Source of the DNA: Fidelibacterota bacterium
Lineage (GTDB): Bacteria; Fidelibacterota; Fidelibacteria; Fidelibacterales; DSDE01
DNA length: 7,028 bases
Assembly (NCBI GenBank): GCA_011049095.1
Contig: DSDE01000065.1
Coordinates: 1 to 7,028 of the forward strand
Direction of reading: 5' to 3'
Numbering within the stretch: the stretch's first letter is position 1; each line of letters opens with the position of its first letter. Under the pieces are notes generated by a model. It did not search any database and was not told where the DNA came from. It saw only the letters and a list, made by a program, of their open reading frames with translations. Positions 6,745 through 7,028 of the stretch are shown here, piece by piece. Position numbers and translations under genes: made by a program.

Positions 6745-7028
6745 ATGATGACTGGGGCGTCCGGCAGCAGCTTTATAAATCCATACGTTTCAGAGATGAT
6801 GCGCCGCGGCCCTGCTGAAGTGCCATATTCCAGAGCTGAGACAGATAGTAAAAAAAGTGCAGGTCGTGAAAAAAGTGCGGAAGCGGAAGCGGAAGCCAAG
6901 GCAAAAAAAGAGCAGCAGGCTGAGCTTGAGGCGCTGAGAGCCAGGGATAAAGAGGTTCGTGATCATGAGATGGCGCACCAAGTGGCAGCCGGACAATATT
7001 TTTTAGGCAAATCTTTTGAATTTACGAC
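6745..7028 (+). CDS. SprA-related putative zinc metalloprotease, N-terminal part; 3' end outside window
   Basis: This is the first 94 codons of a gene truncated by the window end. The frame is closed by TAA at 6739-6741, so translation starts at ATG 6745 or the adjacent ATG 6748; only a weak GGAA (6732-6735) precedes them. After a polar N-terminus comes a charged low-complexity region with three tandem GGAAGC hexamers (6879-6896) that give an Ala-Glu repeat at residues 45-51. Then comes LRARDKEVRDHEMAH, whose HExxH (H74-E75, H78) is the zinc-binding motif of metallopeptidases. An ALRARDxEVRxHExAH block followed by an AAGxY segment is what I know from the SprA-related family (PF12118, also called CJM1_0395-family putative metalloproteases), common in proteobacteria and of unknown function. 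No signal peptide is evident. The third zinc ligand and the typical Gly-rich, Tyr-containing core would lie downstream. Family assignment is good; activity and substrate are unknown. Confidence 0.8.
   Translation, partial: MMTGASGSSFINPYVSEMMRRGPAEVPYSRAETDSKKSAGREKSAEAEAEAKAKKEQQAELEALRARDKEVRDHEMAHQVAAGQYFLGKSFEFT

Overview
The window looks like ordinary chromosomal DNA from a Gram-negative, proteobacteria-like bacterium. The SbcC C-terminus resembles the enterobacterial type, and the antiporter, the free-methionine-sulfoxide reductase and the SprA-type metalloprotease are all common in such genomes. Genes are tightly packed, start at ATG behind recognisable Shine-Dalgarno sequences, and show similar base composition by eye. 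I cannot fix the taxon; a gammaproteobacterium or a member of Desulfobacterota would both fit. No tRNA, rRNA, CRISPR array, insertion sequence or phage gene was seen.

Layout. Positions 1-990 hold the 3' part of sbcC (DNA-end nuclease/ATPase, + strand), followed at once by a plausible Rho-independent terminator (1006-1040). Next comes a two-gene cassette: a large SNF2/SWI2 ATPase (1104-4118) and, one base later, a SWIM zinc-finger protein (4120-4977). A Ca2+/cation antiporter of the CaCA family (4999-5952) follows 21 bases on and may share the transcript. On the - strand, converging on it with only two bases between the stop codons, is free methionine-(R)-sulfoxide reductase (5955-6419). A 325-base AT-rich intergenic region (6420-6744) contains one good sigma70-type promoter, two weaker divergent promoter candidates and a 22-bp dyad. 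It leads into a + strand gene cut by the window end (6745-7028) that encodes the N-terminus of a SprA-related putative zinc metalloprotease with an HExxH motif.

How the genes relate. SbcC acts on DNA ends and hairpins. The SNF2-SWIM pair is a widespread but functionally poorly defined nucleic-acid module that probably works as one unit. The terminator argues that sbcC and the SNF2 gene are transcriptionally separate. The antiporter (ion homeostasis) and the reductase (oxidative damage to free methionine) look like independent housekeeping functions. I do not see a clear new multi-gene system; the least understood parts are the SNF2-SWIM cassette and the truncated metalloprotease.
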